Assembly: GCA_003139735.1 (NCBI GenBank)
Contig: PLGA01000335.1
Span: 1-15,169 of the forward strand
Length of the DNA stretch: 15,169 bases
Reading direction: 5' to 3'
From: Bryobacterales bacterium
Lineage (GTDB): Bacteria > Acidobacteriota > Terriglobia > Bryobacterales > Bryobacteraceae
Below are positions 13,387-15,169 of this stretch, one piece after another. The stretch's first letter is position 1; each line of letters begins with the position of its first letter. Position numbers and translations under genes: made by a program. A model generated the notes under the pieces. It worked only from the letters and a program-made list of their open reading frames with translations. It was not told the DNA's origin and ran no database searches.

Positions 13387-14127
13387 TCAGTTCTTGACGA
13401 CCACGCCGCCGAATACCGCGCCGCCCTTGAGGATGAGGCGCTTGGTTTCGGGCGTCATGGGCGGGTGGAGGGTCTCGTCGGAGTAGCCTCCGAAAATGCC
13501 CACTCCCTCGACCACGGCGCACCATTCCTCGGGGATTCTCATTTCCACGCCGCCGAAAACCGCGTCGATTTTGATTACCGCGGCATTGGTTTTCATGACG
13601 GCGCTGCGAAGGTCCAACTCGAAACCGCCGAACACCGCGGAGATGACGCCGCCGCGGAAATCGTCGCTAACGATCCTGCGTTTACCGCCGCTGAAGACGG
13701 CGGTAAGGTTGAGGTCGCCGGCGGACACGTTGGCGGACCGCCAGTCGTTGGCGGAGCGCCAGTCGAACCGGCCCAGATCCGGCAATGAGAGGCGTTGAAA
13801 GAGCAGGGCGGCGCCGATCCCGATCAGCAATAAGGGCCAGAGATTCCACACGGGGAACGGCAGAAGGCCGAAGTTGCTGGCCAGGAAGGCTGCGCCGAGG
13901 CCGAGCAGGATTGCGCCGCCGGTGTAATTGCCTCTGCGGGGGCCTTCCGCCAGCTTGAGCGCGCCGATGACGATCAGGATGACGGGCCAGAAATCGAACC
14001 AGTTCATCGAAGGGATCAGGTGGAGGTTGCCGAGCAGAAAGAGGGATCCCACCCCGATCAATACGATAGCGGGGATGAGGCGTCCGGAATCCCAGTTACG
14101 GTCCGTGCGAGTTTCATTCGGTTGCAT
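13387..14127 (-). CDS. LiaF-like membrane protein with C-terminal cell-wall-active-antibiotics-response domain
   Basis: This 246-residue protein has four hydrophobic segments (near 16-38, 43-60, 69-88 and 92-111) whose spacing and repeated LLIGIGA/FWPVILIVIG wording fit the LiaI/LiaF-type transmembrane region. After a linker comes a beta-rich domain (about 135-246) with a recurring hydrophobic-phenylalanine-glycine-glycine motif: TAVFSG, SAVFGG, DAVFGG, GIFGG, GAVFGG. This is the look of the LiaF C-terminal domain. In Bacillus, LiaF restrains the LiaS kinase until envelope stress. Here the kinase downstream is LytS-type, so a similar restraining or sensing role is inference. The ATG at 14127 precedes a short polar N-terminus; no clear Shine-Dalgarno is visible. 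The linker contains a DWRSAN duplication. Confidence 0.85.
   Translation of the reverse strand: MQPNETRTDRNWDSGRLIPAIVLIGVGSLFLLGNLHLIPSMNWFDFWPVILIVIGALKLAEGPRRGNYTGGAILLGLGAAFLASNFGLLPFPVWNLWPLLLIGIGAALLFQRLSLPDLGRFDWRSANDWRSANVSAGDLNLTAVFSGGKRRIVSDDFRGGVISAVFGGFELDLRSAVMKTNAAVIKIDAVFGGVEMRIPEEWCAVVEGVGIFGGYSDETLHPPMTPETKRLILKGGAVFGGVVVKN
13728..13763. repeat. 18-base tandem duplication in the LiaF-like gene
   Basis: Two adjacent 18-base units, 13728-13745 and 13746-13763, differ at a single base (C versus G at the eleventh position). They encode DWRSAN twice in the linker between the membrane part and the beta domain. Each unit holds a near-palindrome (TGGCGGACCGCCA in the first), which may favour slippage. 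Confidence 0.85.
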
Positions 14128-14231
14128 GACCCAAGAGTACGGCGGAGGGACGGGGCGGCGCAGCGGTAATTCGGCGAACGGCGGCCGCCTGCCGGCGAAT
14201 GCCCGCCTTCTCGCATGCTAGATTGAAGGTT
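14128..14231. other. Divergent intergenic region, GC-rich, no clear promoter
   Basis: This is the shared upstream region of the LiaF-like gene (minus) and the secreted-protein gene (plus). It must contain start signals for both directions, but I find no convincing -35/-10 pair. TAGATT at 14218-14223 is a possible -10 for the plus gene, giving an almost leaderless message, and GAAGG sits just two bases before the plus ATG. I see no pair of LytTR-type direct repeats. Confidence 0.3.
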
Positions 14232-14822
14232 ATGGCTCTTGCCCTGCGCGGATTGGCGGTCCTCGCCTGCGCCGCGGCGCTTCACTCCCAGACGGGGAAC
14301 CCGGCGCCCGCGCAACCGCCGGCCGGTCTCGAAACCGAGTGGGATATCAGCGTCGTCCTTGGTGAGATGGCGGCGCACGCCGGCCGTCTGTTAGCGGCGG
14401 TGGACCGGGCCGACGCCAAAGCTTGGGCCCAAAAGGGCGCGTCGGAAACCTACACGGAGCAGTTGGATTCCTGCAAGCGGCAGATCACCGCGTTCCAGGA
14501 TGGCGCCAAGGCGCTGGCCTCCGACCCCGAGAGACTCGCGGCCGCGCTCGAGTTGCTGTTCCGGATCGAGGGCGTCGACACGATGCTTGGCTCGATCGAG
14601 GAGGGCATCCGCAAGTACCAGAGCCCTGAGGATGCCCAGGCGCTGGCGGCCCTCGCGGCGGAGAACGGGACCAACCTGGGGCGCTTCCAAAAGTACATTG
14701 TGGACCTGGCGGCCGACCGCGAAAAGCAGTTCGTAGTGATGGACCGCGAAGCGCAGCGCTGCCGCGGCGTCCTGGCCAATCAGCCTTCCGCGGGGCCATC
14801 CACTCCGGGGAGGAAGAAGTAG
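14232..14822 (+). CDS. Predicted secreted helical protein, function unknown
   Basis: This 196-residue protein is not one I recognise. It opens with MALALRGLAVLACAAALHSQ, a Sec-type signal peptide with likely cleavage near residue 20; the single early cysteine is not in a lipobox. A short Pro/Ala linker follows, then a mainly helical acidic body (about 28-175) with heptad-like leucines and alanines, one Cys in QLDSCKRQI and one in EAQRCRGVL, and a basic Pro/Ser tail. I start at the ATG at 14232, where the signal peptide begins; the frame is open from 14199 but that adds only eleven unrelated residues. The next gene begins six bases after the stop, so the two are likely co-transcribed. A periplasmic role is inference from the signal peptide alone. 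Confidence 0.7.
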   Translation: MALALRGLAVLACAAALHSQTGNPAPAQPPAGLETEWDISVVLGEMAAHAGRLLAAVDRADAKAWAQKGASETYTEQLDSCKRQITAFQDGAKALASDPERLAAALELLFRIEGVDTMLGSIEEGIRKYQSPEDAQALAALAAENGTNLGRFQKYIVDLAADREKQFVVMDREAQRCRGVLANQPSAGPSTPGRKK

Positions 14823-14828
14823 CCAGCC

Positions 14829-15086
14829 ATGCCTTTCACATGCAGCATCTGCGGCGAGGGGTCCACGCGCATCTGCGTGTGGTGCACTAAGGACGCCTGC
14901 GAGAACCACCTTTGCGAAAAGTGCCAGCGGTGCAGCGACTGCTGCGAATGCGAAGTGCGGCTGTCCGAACCGGTCCACGAGCCTAGCCACCCGGTGGCGC
15001 GCGCCGCCGAACCGTCGCCGGTGGGAGACCCGCCGCCCGTTATAGAGCCACCGCCCGCGCCGGATCCCGGCCCGTCAACGCTATAG
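14829..15086 (+). CDS. Small cysteine-rich putative zinc-binding protein with proline-rich tail
   Basis: This 85-residue protein has eleven cysteines and one histidine within its first 41 residues, arranged as C-x2-C-x7-C-x2-C-x4-C-x2-H-x-C-x2-C-x2-C-x2-CC-x-C. The spacing is enough for two zinc sites and recalls cross-brace or B-box-type fingers, but I cannot assign a family. The second half (about 47-85) is rich in Pro, Glu and Asp, low in complexity, and probably disordered. No signal peptide is seen, so it should be cytoplasmic, unlike its upstream neighbour. The ATG lies six bases after the previous stop, with no strong Shine-Dalgarno, suggesting coupling. A real gene is likely because cysteine density is far above what a chance frame gives. 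Confidence 0.65.
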   Translation: MPFTCSICGEGSTRICVWCTKDACENHLCEKCQRCSDCCECEVRLSEPVHEPSHPVARAAEPSPVGDPPPVIEPPPAPDPGPSTL

Positions 15087-15169
15087 TCACGCGGTCCGCC
15101 GGGCCCGGGTGCGCGACTTGAAAGTGGCGATATTGCAGATTCCGAAGAAATGCGCGGAGATCTGTGCGT
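15087..15169 (-). CDS. Possible C-terminal end of a gene entering from the right edge
   Basis: A minus-strand frame is open from the right edge to a TGA at 15089-15087, giving a tail that reads AQISAHFFGICNIATFKSRT and then ARRTA... in basic style. About 80% of its third codon positions are G or C, and its stop abuts the cysteine-rich gene's stop with no space. The fragment is only 26 codons and I do not recognise it. A plus-strand reading from the GTG at 15110 is also open to the edge, so the call is weak. Confidence 0.2.
   Translation of the reverse strand, partial: AQISAHFFGICNIATFKSRTRARRTA

Noticed and set aside
11704..13788. A 694-codon open frame on the plus strand across the regulator, kinase and LiaF-like genes
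   Set aside because: It is antisense or out of frame to three clear protein families, its product is Gly/Ala/Arg/Gln-rich with no domain, and such long shadows are expected in GC-rich DNA.

Overview
This is a GC-rich bacterial window with tight gene packing and no rRNA, tRNA, CRISPR array or recognisable transposase. From gene order, protein style and small palindromic intergenic repeats I would guess an Acidobacteriota member (Solibacter/Bryobacter-like). That taxonomic call is inference from general familiarity; nothing in the window proves it.

Region 1 (1-9139, minus strand) is a hopanoid biosynthesis operon. In transcription order it reads ispH (last step of the MEP isoprenoid pathway), shc/hpnF (squalene-hopene cyclase), hpnH (adenosylhopane synthase, radical SAM), hpnA (sugar-epimerase-like SDR), hpnG (adenosylhopane nucleosidase/phosphorylase), two adjacent zinc-dependent MDR dehydrogenases, hpnC and the start of hpnD, which runs off the left edge. 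Several junctions are ATGA or TAGTG overlaps, or gaps of 3-22 bases, so most of the set looks co-transcribed and partly translationally coupled. The operon covers isoprenoid supply, squalene formation (HpnC/D, with HpnE expected beyond the edge), cyclisation, and addition and trimming of the C5 ribose-derived side chain. The two dehydrogenases lie directly after hpnG. HpnG makes ribosylhopane, and reduction of that product to bacteriohopanetetrol is the step for which I know no firmly assigned enzyme. This pair is the most interesting lead in the window.

The operon also carries small structured DNA elements. Two long imperfect palindromes fill the only two sizeable gaps (1075-1158 and 5053-5120). 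A GC-rich hairpin lies inside the 3' end of hpnA, and an extra segment of about 38 codons sits in hpnH. Together they suggest that small repeats have colonised the locus, sometimes in frame.

Region 2 (9227-11594, plus strand) holds an O6-methylguanine-DNA methyltransferase gene followed by a two-gene module of lower G+C: a beta-class DNA methyltransferase with a TSPPYW motif and an overlapping probable restriction endonuclease of no family I recognise. It looks like a Type II restriction-modification system acquired by transfer.

Region 3 (11597-14127) holds a LytTR response regulator (plus), a LytS-type sensor histidine kinase (minus) whose 3' end overlaps the regulator's 3' end tail to tail, and a LiaF-like membrane protein just upstream of the kinase. 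This looks like an envelope-stress signalling set with a LiaF-type partner on a LytS/LytTR system.

Region 4 (14232-15169) holds a predicted secreted helical protein and a small cysteine-rich, proline-tailed putative zinc protein, neither recognised, and a short open frame running off the right edge. No gap between genes exceeds 300 bases.
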